From Rickettsiales bacterium (GTDB taxonomy: Bacteria; Pseudomonadota; Alphaproteobacteria; Rickettsiales; UBA3002), in contig PBPD01000011.1 of assembly GCA_002725445.1 (NCBI GenBank), positions 1 through 6,198 on the forward strand: DNA of 6,198 nucleotides, in the 5' to 3' direction. This document shows, in pieces, positions 1-6,198 of the stretch. The notes below the pieces were generated by a model. The model was not told where the DNA came from. It did no database searches and was given only the letters and a program-made list of their open reading frames with translations. The stretch's first letter is position 1. Each line of letters starts with the position of its first letter. Position numbers and translations under genes: made by a program.

Positions 1-158
1 AGAATATTTATTTCCTTTCCACCCTGCCAACGCGTACTGATCCGGTGGAAGTGGTGGTGATTATTGTGATGGCGCTTGGGCTTTCCTTCCTTGCGACCTT
101 GTATCCTGCGTGGCGCGCCGCCAAGCTCGATCCGGTGGAGGCGCTGCGTTATGAGTAA
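1..158 (+). CDS. lolC/lolE: LolC/LolE-family lipoprotein-releasing ABC transporter permease, C-terminal end only (5' end outside window)
   Basis: Only the last 51 codons are present, read in the third frame and ending at TAA 156-158. The protein is the inner-membrane subunit of the Lol transporter, which extracts mature lipoproteins from the inner membrane and hands them to the periplasmic carrier LolA. The fragment has the family's usual ending: a short loop with TDPVEVVV, a hydrophobic final membrane segment (about IIVMALGLSFLATLYPA), then the cytoplasmic tail WRAAKLDPVEALRYE, which resembles the conserved PAxxAAxxxPxEALR ending of FtsX/MacB/LolC-type permeases. The stop codon lies inside the start region of lolD (8 nt overlap), which ties the permease to its ATPase. 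The tail alone cannot tell LolC from LolE, or from the single LolF-like permease some bacteria use as a homodimer. Family assignment is firm; the exact subtype is open. Confidence 0.85.
   Translation, partial: NIYFLSTLPTRTDPVEVVVIIVMALGLSFLATLYPAWRAAKLDPVEALRYE
137..141 (+). promoter_or_regulatory. Ribosome binding site of lolD
   Basis: A GGAGG core sits 9 nt before the ATG at 151. It is formed by the codons for the conserved Pro-Val-Glu-Ala of the upstream permease tail, so one sequence serves as both protein code and ribosome binding site. It favours the ATG at 151 over the in-frame upstream ATG at 76, which lies deep in the permease gene. Confidence 0.7.
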
Positions 159-840
159 GATTGCATTGGAGCTGGAGCATGTGTCGCGCCATTACGCGGG
201 CGTTGGGGAAACGCCATTGCACATTCTCAACGATGTGAGCTTGAAGGTGCGGGCAGGTGAAACCGTAGCGCTGGCGGGGCCGAGCGGCTCGGGCAAGTCT
301 ACCTTGCTGCATCTGGCGGGGCTTTTGGACACCCCGACGACAGGCGAGGTGTTTATTGGTGATGCAAAAACACAAGGCCTGCGTGATCGGCGTAAAACCA
401 AGCTGCGCAACCGTAATATCGGCTTTATCTATCAGTTCCATCATTTGCTGCCAGAGCTGAATGCGCTGGAGAATGTGGCATTGCCTGCCATGATTGCGCG
501 CAAACGCCCGGCGGAAGCAAAAGAGCGTGCCGCAGCATTGCTGGAGCAGGTGGGGCTGGCAGAGCGGATGAAGCATCGCCCTGCAGAATTGTCGGGTGGT
601 GAGCAGCAGCGCGTGGCGATTGCCCGTGCATTGGTGAATAACCCAGTGTTGCTGCTGGCGGATGAGCCGACGGGCAATCTGGATGAGCACACCGCAGAGC
701 ATGTGTTTGCAATGCTGCAAACACTGGTGGCCGATGAGCAGGTGGCCTTGCTGATGGCTACGCACAATATGGTGTTGGCTGAGCGGTGCGACCGTTTGGT
801 GCGGGTGAGCGAAGGTAAACTGCATGAGGGCGCGGCGTGA
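151..840 (+). CDS. lolD: LolD, ATP-binding subunit of the lipoprotein-releasing ABC transporter
   Basis: This 229-residue cytoplasmic ATPase powers release of outer-membrane lipoproteins from the inner membrane to LolA; its partner permease ends just upstream. All ABC ATPase landmarks are present in order: Walker A GPSGSGKST (residues 43-51), Q-loop glutamine 95, signature LSGGEQQ (147-153), Walker B VLLLADE (166-172), D-loop GNLD (175-178) and switch histidine 205 in ATHN. The stretch GFIYQFHHLLPELNALENV (91-109) closely matches the LolD-specific motif after the Q-loop that contacts the permease, which separates it from relatives such as FtsE and MacB. Length is normal for the family. The start at 151 is chosen because it has a good ribosome binding site, overlaps the permease stop by 8 nt, and gives a typical MSKIALELEHVSRHY-like beginning; an in-frame ATG at 76 would add 25 residues encoded wholly within the permease gene. 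The stop overlaps the dnaE start by 4 nt. Confidence 0.96.
   Translation: MSKIALELEHVSRHYAGVGETPLHILNDVSLKVRAGETVALAGPSGSGKSTLLHLAGLLDTPTTGEVFIGDAKTQGLRDRRKTKLRNRNIGFIYQFHHLLPELNALENVALPAMIARKRPAEAKERAAALLEQVGLAERMKHRPAELSGGEQQRVAIARALVNNPVLLLADEPTGNLDEHTAEHVFAMLQTLVADEQVALLMATHNMVLAERCDRLVRVSEGKLHEGAA
826..830 (+). promoter_or_regulatory. Ribosome binding site of dnaE
   Basis: The purine run GAGGG lies 6 nt before the GTG at 837, inside the last codons of lolD. It supports the non-ATG start of dnaE. Together with the GTGA stop/start overlap it suggests that ribosomes finishing lolD reinitiate on dnaE. Confidence 0.6.
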
Positions 841-3800
841 GTAGCCTACCATTTGTGCATTTGCGCGTGCATAGCGCGTATTCTCTGTTGCAGGGCGCGA
901 TTCATGTGAAGCCACTCGTGGGCTTGTGCAAAGACTATGACATGCCTGCCGTTGCCGTTACCGATTTTGATAATCTGTTTGGTTCGCTGGAATTCTCGCA
1001 AGCGGCAACGGGTGGTGGTGTGCAGCCTATCATCGGCTGTACGTTAAGCGTTGCACCGCATAAAGCAGAGGCGGGCAAAGTGCTGCGCCGCCATGAATAT
1101 GACCAGCTGTTGCTGATCGCCAAGAACGAAACGGGCTATCATAATTTGCTGGAGCTGGTGAGTGACGCCTATTTGCAGCCAGAGCTGGATGATGCGCCGT
1201 TGGTGAGTTATGACGAGGTGTTGCGCCTGAATGAAGGGCTGATTTGTCTGACGGCCGGCATTTACGGCGGTGTGGGCAAGGCGTTGCTGAATAGCCGTCA
1301 GGCCGATGCGGTGGAGTTGATCACCAAGCTGAAAGACGGATTTGGTGACAGGCTCTATGTGGAGCTGATGCGCCATGGTTTGAGCGACGAAAAACGACTT
1401 GAGCCAAAGATGGTGGCGTTGGCGATTGAGCAGGATGTGCCACTGGTAGCCACCAATGATTGTTATTTTGCTGATAGCGATATGTATGAAGCGCATGATG
1501 CGCTGCTTTGTGTGGCTGACGGCCGCTATGTATCGGAAGATGAACGCCGCCGCCTGACGCCTGAGCACCGCTTTAAGTCGCAAAAGGAAATGCGTCTGTT
1601 GTTTGGTGATATACCCGAGGCATTGGAAAATACCGCGCGTATTGCGCAGCGTTGCAGTGTGTTTGCACCGGCGCGCTCGCCTATTTTGCCGGGCTTCCAC
1701 GTGCAGGATGAACAGGGCAATGTGTTGACTGAGTCGGATGCGCTGGTCAAGCGTGCTGAGGAAGGCTTGCAAGCGCGGCTTGAAGCGCATGTGTTTACCG
1801 ACGATATGGATGAGGCCAAGCGCGAAGAGGTGGCTAAGCCGTATTTTGAGCGGTTGGAATATGAGCTGGATGTTATCATCACCATGAAATTCCCTGGCTA
1901 TTTCCTTATCGTATCCGACTTTATTACCTGGGCGAAAGAGCATGATATTCCGGTGGGGCCGGGGCGTGGTTCGGGTGCAGGCTCGCTGGTGGCGTGGAGC
2001 TTGCTGATTACCGATCTTGACCCGCTGCGCTTTGGGCTGATCTTCGAGCGTTTTCTCAATCCCGAGCGTGTATCTATGCCCGACTTCGACATCGACTTCT
2101 GTCAGGAGCGCCGTGACGAGGTGATACGCTATGTGCAGCGTAAATACGGCACGGATAAGGTGGCGCAGATTATTACCTTCGGTAAGCTGCAAGCGCGCGC
2201 CGTGCTGCGCGATGTCGGGCGTGTGCTGCAAATGCCTTACGGGCAGGTGGATAAGATTTGTAAGCTTGTGCCAGCCAATCCTGCTAACCCAGTGACCTTG
2301 CAGGAAGCGCTGGAGTTGGAAACGCAGCTGCGCCGTGCGCGTGAAGAAGACGAGATGGTCGATAAGCTGATTACCTTGTCGCTCAAGCTCGAAGGGTTAT
2401 ACCGCCACGCCTCTACCCATGCTGCAGGTGTGGTGATAGCCGACCGTCCGTTGCATGAGCTGATTGCGCTGTATCGTGACCCTAAATCCGACATGCCGGT
2501 GGTGCAGTATTCGATGAAATATGCGGAAGCGGCTGGGCTGGTGAAGTTTGACTTTTTGGGTCTTAAGACGCTGACTGTTATTAATAAAGCGCTAAAGCTG
2601 CTGACTAAACGTTCAATCAAAGTTGACATCGACCATCTGCCCGAAGGCGACGCTGTGACCTATGAGTTGCTGTCCAAGGGCAACACCATTGGCGTGTTCC
2701 AGTTCGAGTCGGCGGGGATGCAGGATGCGTTGCGGAAATTGCAGCCGGACAGGCTGGAAGATTTGATCGCGTTGGGCGCGCTTTATCGCCCCGGCCCGAT
2801 GGATAATATCCCGTCTTACATCGCGCGTAAGCACGGCAAGGAAGAGCCCGATTATCTGCACCCGATGCTGGAAGAGGTGCTGAGGGAAACCTACGGCGTG
2901 ATTATCTATCAGGAGCAGGTGCAAAAGATTGCGCAGGTGATGGCGGGCTATTCGCTGGGTGCGGCGGATTTGCTGCGCCGTGCGATGGGTAAGAAGATCA
3001 AGGAAGAGATGGATGCCCAGCGCGAAATGTTCGCTAAAGGGGCGAAGGAAAATAATGTCGACGAAAAGCAGGCCAGCCATATTTTTGATCTGGTGGCGAA
3101 GTTTGCGGGCTATGGTTTTAACAAAAGCCACGCGGCAGCCTATGCGGTGATTGCCTATCAGACCGCGTATCTGAAGGCGAATTACCCGGCAGAGTTTATT
3201 GCGGCCTCCATGACATACGACATGCATTCCACCGAGAAGCTGGGCACGTTCCGTCAGGAAGCGATGAAGTTTGACATCGAAACTCTGCCGCCCTGCATCA
3301 ACCATTCCAAGGTGTATTTTGATACCGAAGACGTGGCGGGTGAAGAAGGTGTGCTGGCGATACGCTACGCGTTGGCGGCGATTAAAAATGTGGGCGCACA
3401 GGCCGTGCAGGACATTGTCGATGAGCGTGAGGCGAACGGGCCGTATAAAGATGTGTATGATTTTGCAAACCGTGTGAGCGCACACACGCTGAACCGTCGT
3501 TTGCTGGAACATTTGGTGATGGCAGGTGCGTTCGATGCGCTGCATCCAAACCGCCGCCAGCTTTATGAATCGATTGATATGATTCTTGGGCTAAACTCGG
3601 ACGCGACGCGCGAACGCGAAAGCGATCAGGTGAGTCTGTTTGGCGATGCATCGGAAGAAACGCTGAGCAAGCCGCCGCTGGCACCTGTGGATGACTGGAC
3701 GGGGCTGGATCGTTTGCAGTACGAATTTAATGCGATTGGGTTCTACTTATCCTCGCACCCGCTGGAAGCGTATGCACAGGTGCTGGAGCAGGAGCGTTTT

Positions 3801-4328
3801 GTGTCATCGGTGAATTTGGAAGGATTTCTTGGTGAGAAATATGCACCAGTAAAAGTGGCGGGCGTGGTGACAGGGCGCAAAAACAAACTCTCTCCCAAAG
3901 GGCGTTTTGCTTTTGTGCAGCTGTCTGACACCACGGGCATCTATGAAGTGTCGGTGTTTGACGAGGATATTCTCAATAACTACTCAGACCTGCTGGAGCC
4001 GGGGCAGATTGTGCTGTTGCGCTGTGATGGCAAACGTGATGATGGCGGCGCACGTTTGATTGTGCAAAGCGTGGAGAATCTGCGTGAGAAGAACCTGTCG
4101 GTGCGCACCAACAGCATTACCCTGCATATTTCGAACCCAGACGAAGCGGCCGCCAAACTGAAAGATATGCTGCCCGAACCACAGGAGAAAGGCACGCAGA
4201 TTTGTATGTTAGTGCCTGTGAAGCAAGGGCTTGCCAAACTGCAGCTGAAGGGGCGTTTTGAGATTAGCCCTGAGCTGATTGCGGATGTGAAAGCCGTGGG
4301 CGGTGTGGATGAATGTGAGGTAGCTTAA
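837..4328 (+). CDS. dnaE: DnaE, catalytic alpha subunit of DNA polymerase III
   Basis: This 1163-residue protein is the replicative polymerase that extends DNA at the fork; its length is close to the E. coli subunit (1160). It opens with a PHP domain (HLRVHSAYS from residue 8, to about 290). The polymerase core follows, with GPGRGSGAGS (374-383), the catalytic pair D416 and D418 in PDFDIDF, and the third aspartate D572 in VKFDFLGL. The fingers and clamp-binding region includes FQFESAGM, ALYRPGPM and GYGFNKSHAAAY. A helix-hairpin-helix region lies near 845-905, the internal sliding-clamp motif QVSLFG is at 931-936, an OB fold spans about 1003-1080, and a C-terminal region of the kind that binds tau ends the protein. 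Several PHP metal ligands are replaced, so this domain should not proofread; a separate DnaQ exonuclease is expected, as in E. coli. The GTG start is supported by GAGGG 6 nt upstream and by the conserved FVHLRVHS block beginning at residue 6. It overlaps lolD by 4 nt and shares its stop region with the convergent pabB. No frameshift or gap is seen. Confidence 0.98.
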   Translation: MSSLPFVHLRVHSAYSLLQGAIHVKPLVGLCKDYDMPAVAVTDFDNLFGSLEFSQAATGGGVQPIIGCTLSVAPHKAEAGKVLRRHEYDQLLLIAKNETGYHNLLELVSDAYLQPELDDAPLVSYDEVLRLNEGLICLTAGIYGGVGKALLNSRQADAVELITKLKDGFGDRLYVELMRHGLSDEKRLEPKMVALAIEQDVPLVATNDCYFADSDMYEAHDALLCVADGRYVSEDERRRLTPEHRFKSQKEMRLLFGDIPEALENTARIAQRCSVFAPARSPILPGFHVQDEQGNVLTESDALVKRAEEGLQARLEAHVFTDDMDEAKREEVAKPYFERLEYELDVIITMKFPGYFLIVSDFITWAKEHDIPVGPGRGSGAGSLVAWSLLITDLDPLRFGLIFERFLNPERVSMPDFDIDFCQERRDEVIRYVQRKYGTDKVAQIITFGKLQARAVLRDVGRVLQMPYGQVDKICKLVPANPANPVTLQEALELETQLRRAREEDEMVDKLITLSLKLEGLYRHASTHAAGVVIADRPLHELIALYRDPKSDMPVVQYSMKYAEAAGLVKFDFLGLKTLTVINKALKLLTKRSIKVDIDHLPEGDAVTYELLSKGNTIGVFQFESAGMQDALRKLQPDRLEDLIALGALYRPGPMDNIPSYIARKHGKEEPDYLHPMLEEVLRETYGVIIYQEQVQKIAQVMAGYSLGAADLLRRAMGKKIKEEMDAQREMFAKGAKENNVDEKQASHIFDLVAKFAGYGFNKSHAAAYAVIAYQTAYLKANYPAEFIAASMTYDMHSTEKLGTFRQEAMKFDIETLPPCINHSKVYFDTEDVAGEEGVLAIRYALAAIKNVGAQAVQDIVDEREANGPYKDVYDFANRVSAHTLNRRLLEHLVMAGAFDALHPNRRQLYESIDMILGLNSDATRERESDQVSLFGDASEETLSKPPLAPVDDWTGLDRLQYEFNAIGFYLSSHPLEAYAQVLEQERFVSSVNLEGFLGEKYAPVKVAGVVTGRKNKLSPKGRFAFVQLSDTTGIYEVSVFDEDILNNYSDLLEPGQIVLLRCDGKRDDGGARLIVQSVENLREKNLSVRTNSITLHISNPDEAAAKLKDMLPEPQEKGTQICMLVPVKQGLAKLQLKGRFEISPELIADVKAVGGVDECEVA
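4325..4328. other. Shared TTAA: overlapping stop codons of convergent dnaE and pabB
   Basis: The palindrome TTAA carries both stops. TAA at 4326-4328 ends dnaE on the + strand, and the complement of TTA at 4325-4327 is the TAA that ends pabB on the - strand. The two convergent operons therefore have no intergenic space, and any terminator for either must lie inside the coding region of the other. Confidence 0.95.
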
Positions 4329-5599
4329 AGCGCGGCGAGCTGGTCTTCGTCGAGTTGTAGCGCTTTGCCAATGCCGCGGGCTTTTACCAAGGTTTCCTGC
4401 CATTCTTTTTCGGGCTCAGAGTCCGCAACAATACCGCCACCCACCTGAAATTCAAACCGGTTTTCATCCAGCAAAAGCGTGCGTATCACTACCGATAAGT
4501 CGGCTGAACCATCGCCGCCAAACCAGCCCAGCGCACCGCTATACACCCCGCGCGCTATCTGTTCCTGTTCGCTGCACCACTGCATCGCCCGTATTTTAGG
4601 CGCACCCGTCATTGAGCCGGGTGGGAAACAGGCTTTGACCGCATCCAGCGCGGTGGCATCTTCGCGCAGAACACCGCTGATGGTGCTGACCATGTGGTGG
4701 ATGGTGCTGTAGCTTTCGATCGTGTGTAAACTGTCGGTCTTGACGCTGCCTGTTTCGCACACACGCGACAGATCGTTGCGCATCAAATCCACAATCATCA
4801 GATTTTCGGCTTTGTCCTTCTGGCTGTGGGCAAGGGTGTTTTTATCGCTGTCGGCGGGCGCAGAGCCTTTGATTGGGCGTGTGATGATATGGCGCTTCTG
4901 ATCGATATGTACAAAACATTCAGGGCTGGATGAGAGAATAGCCTTGCCATCGGGCAGGCGTAAAAAACTGCTGTATGGCGAGGGGGATATGGCACAGAGC
5001 GCGCTGAAGAGCGCGAGCGAATCGGGTGGCGCTTCTAATGTGCCAAAGAATTTACGTGTAATATTCGCCTGATAGAAATTGCCTGCCTTGATCTGCTCCA
5101 GCGTGTCTTTCACGCTTTGTATGTAGCGCGCGCGATCCATGTTGGAGTGGATGTTGGCGACTTCGGGCAAAGCGGTGCTGCGTGCCACATGGGCAGGTGG
5201 CCAGCTGAGCGTGTCTTCTGTTGTGCTGAAATAGGTGAGCGTGCCAGTGATATGGTCAAACCGCAGCAGCTTGTTGAACTGCATGAAATGCAGATGTGGT
5301 ATGTTGATGGGAGCGGGCGGCACATCGGGCAGCTGTTCCAGCCGGTCTTTCAGCTCATAGGCGCAATAGCCAAACCATGCATTGCTGTGCCATGGCTGGT
5401 CGTTGCTGAGTGAGTCGGCCAACGGTTGCCAGCGCTCCCCCTCTATGGTGTCAGCAAGGTCCCACGCCAGATAAGAAAAGCGGCCAGAATGGGGCATTTG
5501 TAGGCCTGAATAGAGCAGGGCGCAGGGTTCATTTACGCCAACAAGTGCTGATGCTGCTTCTAGCGGTGAGATGTAGCTAAGTGTGGCGCGTTCCTGCAT
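4325..5599 (-). CDS. pabB: Aminodeoxychorismate synthase component I (PabB)
   Basis: This chorismate-binding enzyme adds ammonia to chorismate to give 4-amino-4-deoxychorismate, the first committed step to 4-aminobenzoate and folate; the ammonia normally comes from a separate PabA glutaminase, not present here. From the ATG at 5599 it has 424 residues. Counting from that start, the N-terminal PCALLYSG (25-32) resembles the tryptophan-pocket segment of PabB. The C-terminal chorismate-binding domain has FYQANITRKF (175-184), SPECF (225-229), RPIKGS with lysine 244, AENLMIVDLMRNDLSRVC (264-281), TIESYSTIHHMVSTI (293-307), FPPGSMTGAPKIRAM (325-339) and VGGGIVADSEPEKEWQET (386-403). The lysine in PIKGS marks PabB; anthranilate and isochorismate synthases carry alanine there. 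The loop after PIKGS looks about seven residues shorter than usual, and serine replaces the common threonine. The start is uncertain: ATG 5599 follows the pabC stop directly (TGACATG), while an in-frame GTG at 5623 would add 8 residues and overlap pabC by 23 nt. Neither has a clear ribosome binding site. Confidence 0.93.
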   Translation of the reverse strand: MQERATLSYISPLEAASALVGVNEPCALLYSGLQMPHSGRFSYLAWDLADTIEGERWQPLADSLSNDQPWHSNAWFGYCAYELKDRLEQLPDVPPAPINIPHLHFMQFNKLLRFDHITGTLTYFSTTEDTLSWPPAHVARSTALPEVANIHSNMDRARYIQSVKDTLEQIKAGNFYQANITRKFFGTLEAPPDSLALFSALCAISPSPYSSFLRLPDGKAILSSSPECFVHIDQKRHIITRPIKGSAPADSDKNTLAHSQKDKAENLMIVDLMRNDLSRVCETGSVKTDSLHTIESYSTIHHMVSTISGVLREDATALDAVKACFPPGSMTGAPKIRAMQWCSEQEQIARGVYSGALGWFGGDGSADLSVVIRTLLLDENRFEFQVGGGIVADSEPEKEWQETLVKARGIGKALQLDEDQLAAL

Positions 5600-5600
5600 G

Positions 5601-6198
5601 TCAGCCACGGCACTGCTCGTCACGGTCTTGCAGGATAAGCTGGCTCAACTCGTCAGCCAAAGTCTGACTGTGCCACTGCCAGCCTAGCGGCTTGAGTGTG
5701 CTGATGGGGGCTATGGGCCAGCTGCTGTTGCAGGCAATGACTGCGCCGGCATCCTGCAGCACAGACGGCAAAACCTCGACTTCCTCGGTAGGGTAAGGGC
5801 TGAGGCGCATGATGGCGGCGCGTGTGGTGCCTTGCAAACAGTCGCAGCTGAGCGAGGGGGTGTAGAGGCGCGAGCCGATGCGCCAGAAGATGTTGGCGGA
5901 GGCCAGCTCGCTTACAAAGCCAGTAGTGGAGAGCTGTAATGGTTGGTCGCAATGCTGTGCTTCGGCTTCCAAAAGCGCAAGTGTGCTATTGAGACCGCCT
6001 GCGGCTGTTTTGTGGCGGCTGGGTAGTGCCGTGGTGGGCGGTTTGCGGCATTCGCTCAGCAGCAGGGTGAGAGATGAAGGCGCAGGTGCGGCTGGCATTG
6101 TGTGCATAACCACTGTGGGGGCGGCCTGTGTGTCAGTAGGTTTATAGCCCTGACTTGCGCCGCCGCGTGCCACACTGATGCGCAGGATGCCTTGCTGC
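5601..6198 (-). CDS. pabC: Aminodeoxychorismate lyase (PabC), class IV PLP aminotransferase fold, partial (N-terminus outside window)
   Basis: The reading frame is open to the window's right edge, so the gene is cut there; 198 residues are visible of an expected 270 or so. PabC uses pyridoxal phosphate to split 4-amino-4-deoxychorismate into 4-aminobenzoate and pyruvate, directly after PabB. The visible part begins with GILRISVARGGASQGYKP, matching the RGxGGRGY strand region of PabC. Next comes SRHKTAAGGLNSTLALLEAEA, whose lysine (codon 6009-6011) is the probable PLP Schiff-base residue. TGFVSELASANIFWRIG follows, with the cofactor-contacting glutamate and the SNIF-like signature, then LYTPSLSCDCLQGTTRAAIM. 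A GTG at 6173 is not the true start because the conserved strand continues upstream of it. Branched-chain or D-amino acid aminotransferases share this fold; the adjacent pabB makes PabC the best call. Its TGA (5601-5603) is one base from the pabB ATG, so the two are probably cotranscribed and coupled. Confidence 0.85.
   Translation of the reverse strand, partial: QQGILRISVARGGASQGYKPTDTQAAPTVVMHTMPAAPAPSSLTLLLSECRKPPTTALPSRHKTAAGGLNSTLALLEAEAQHCDQPLQLSTTGFVSELASANIFWRIGSRLYTPSLSCDCLQGTTRAAIMRLSPYPTEEVEVLPSVLQDAGAVIACNSSWPIAPISTLKPLGWQWHSQTLADELSQLILQDRDEQCRG

Noticed and set aside
76..150. In-frame upstream extension of lolD from ATG 76
   Set aside because: These 25 codons are read in another frame as the conserved permease tail. 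The ATG at 151 has the good ribosome binding site and gives the normal LolD length.
61..915. Long open reading frame on the - strand opposite lolD (284 codons)
   Set aside because: It is antisense to a gene with complete ABC ATPase motifs, and its translation is rich in His, Gln, Cys and Arg with no recognisable domain. It is best explained as a by-product of the codon use of lolD.
1044..2231. 395-codon open frame on the - strand inside dnaE
   Set aside because: Antisense to highly conserved DnaE sequence including the catalytic aspartates. Its composition is His/Gln/Arg/Ile-rich and low in Asp and Glu, and no domain or credible start signal is seen.
2613..3545. 310-codon open frame on the - strand inside dnaE
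   Set aside because: Same pattern as the other antisense frames: it lies opposite conserved polymerase motifs, with a shadow-like composition and no recognisable fold.
4327..4366. Possible bidirectional terminator hairpin at the dnaE/pabB junction
   Set aside because: The stem is only 7 bp (AAAGCGC/GCGCTTT), the loop is 26 bases with no further pairing I can see, and there is no U-tract on either strand.
5117..5413. 98-codon + strand frame within pabB
   Set aside because: It is opposite conserved PabB coding sequence, has no ribosome binding site I can recognise and no similarity to a known family.
6171..6173. GTG at 6173 as the start of pabC
   Set aside because: The same frame stays open to the window edge, and its translation there (GILRIS) completes the conserved strand before the RGxxxxGY motif, so the true start is beyond the window.

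Overview
The window is a fully coding stretch of a Gram-negative bacterial chromosome, most likely from an alphaproteobacterium of moderate GC content (my estimate by eye is the mid-fifties percent). This rests on two things: outer-membrane lipoprotein export (Lol) genes are present, and the order Lol permease, lolD, dnaE is, to my knowledge, a typical alphaproteobacterial arrangement. I cannot name a genus.

Left part, + strand (1-4328): the last 51 codons of a LolC/LolE-type permease, then lolD (151-840), then dnaE (837-4328). Each gene overlaps the next, by 8 nt (ATGAGTAA) and 4 nt (GTGA), and each downstream start has a purine-rich ribosome binding site inside the preceding gene. The three look like one translationally coupled operon that joins the ATPase and membrane subunit of the lipoprotein-release transporter to the catalytic subunit of the replicative DNA polymerase. 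The operon promoter lies to the left of the window.

Right part, - strand (4325-6198): a pair for 4-aminobenzoate (folate precursor) synthesis, read right to left. pabC (aminodeoxychorismate lyase) enters from beyond the right edge without its N-terminus and ends at 5601. pabB (aminodeoxychorismate synthase component I) follows at once and ends at 4325. PabB would make aminodeoxychorismate from chorismate and ammonia, the ammonia coming from a glutaminase PabA not seen here. PabC would split the product into 4-aminobenzoate and pyruvate. The promoter of this pair is also outside the window.

The two operons meet tail to tail, and their stop codons share one palindromic TTAA at 4325-4328. No noncoding gap is longer than a few bases, and I see no RNA gene, mobile element, CRISPR array or convincing terminator. 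I did not find a new biological system: this is core housekeeping DNA. The points worth a second look are the degenerate PHP metal site of DnaE, the zero-length convergent junction, a shortened loop after the catalytic lysine of PabB, and an altered glycine-rich motif in PabC.
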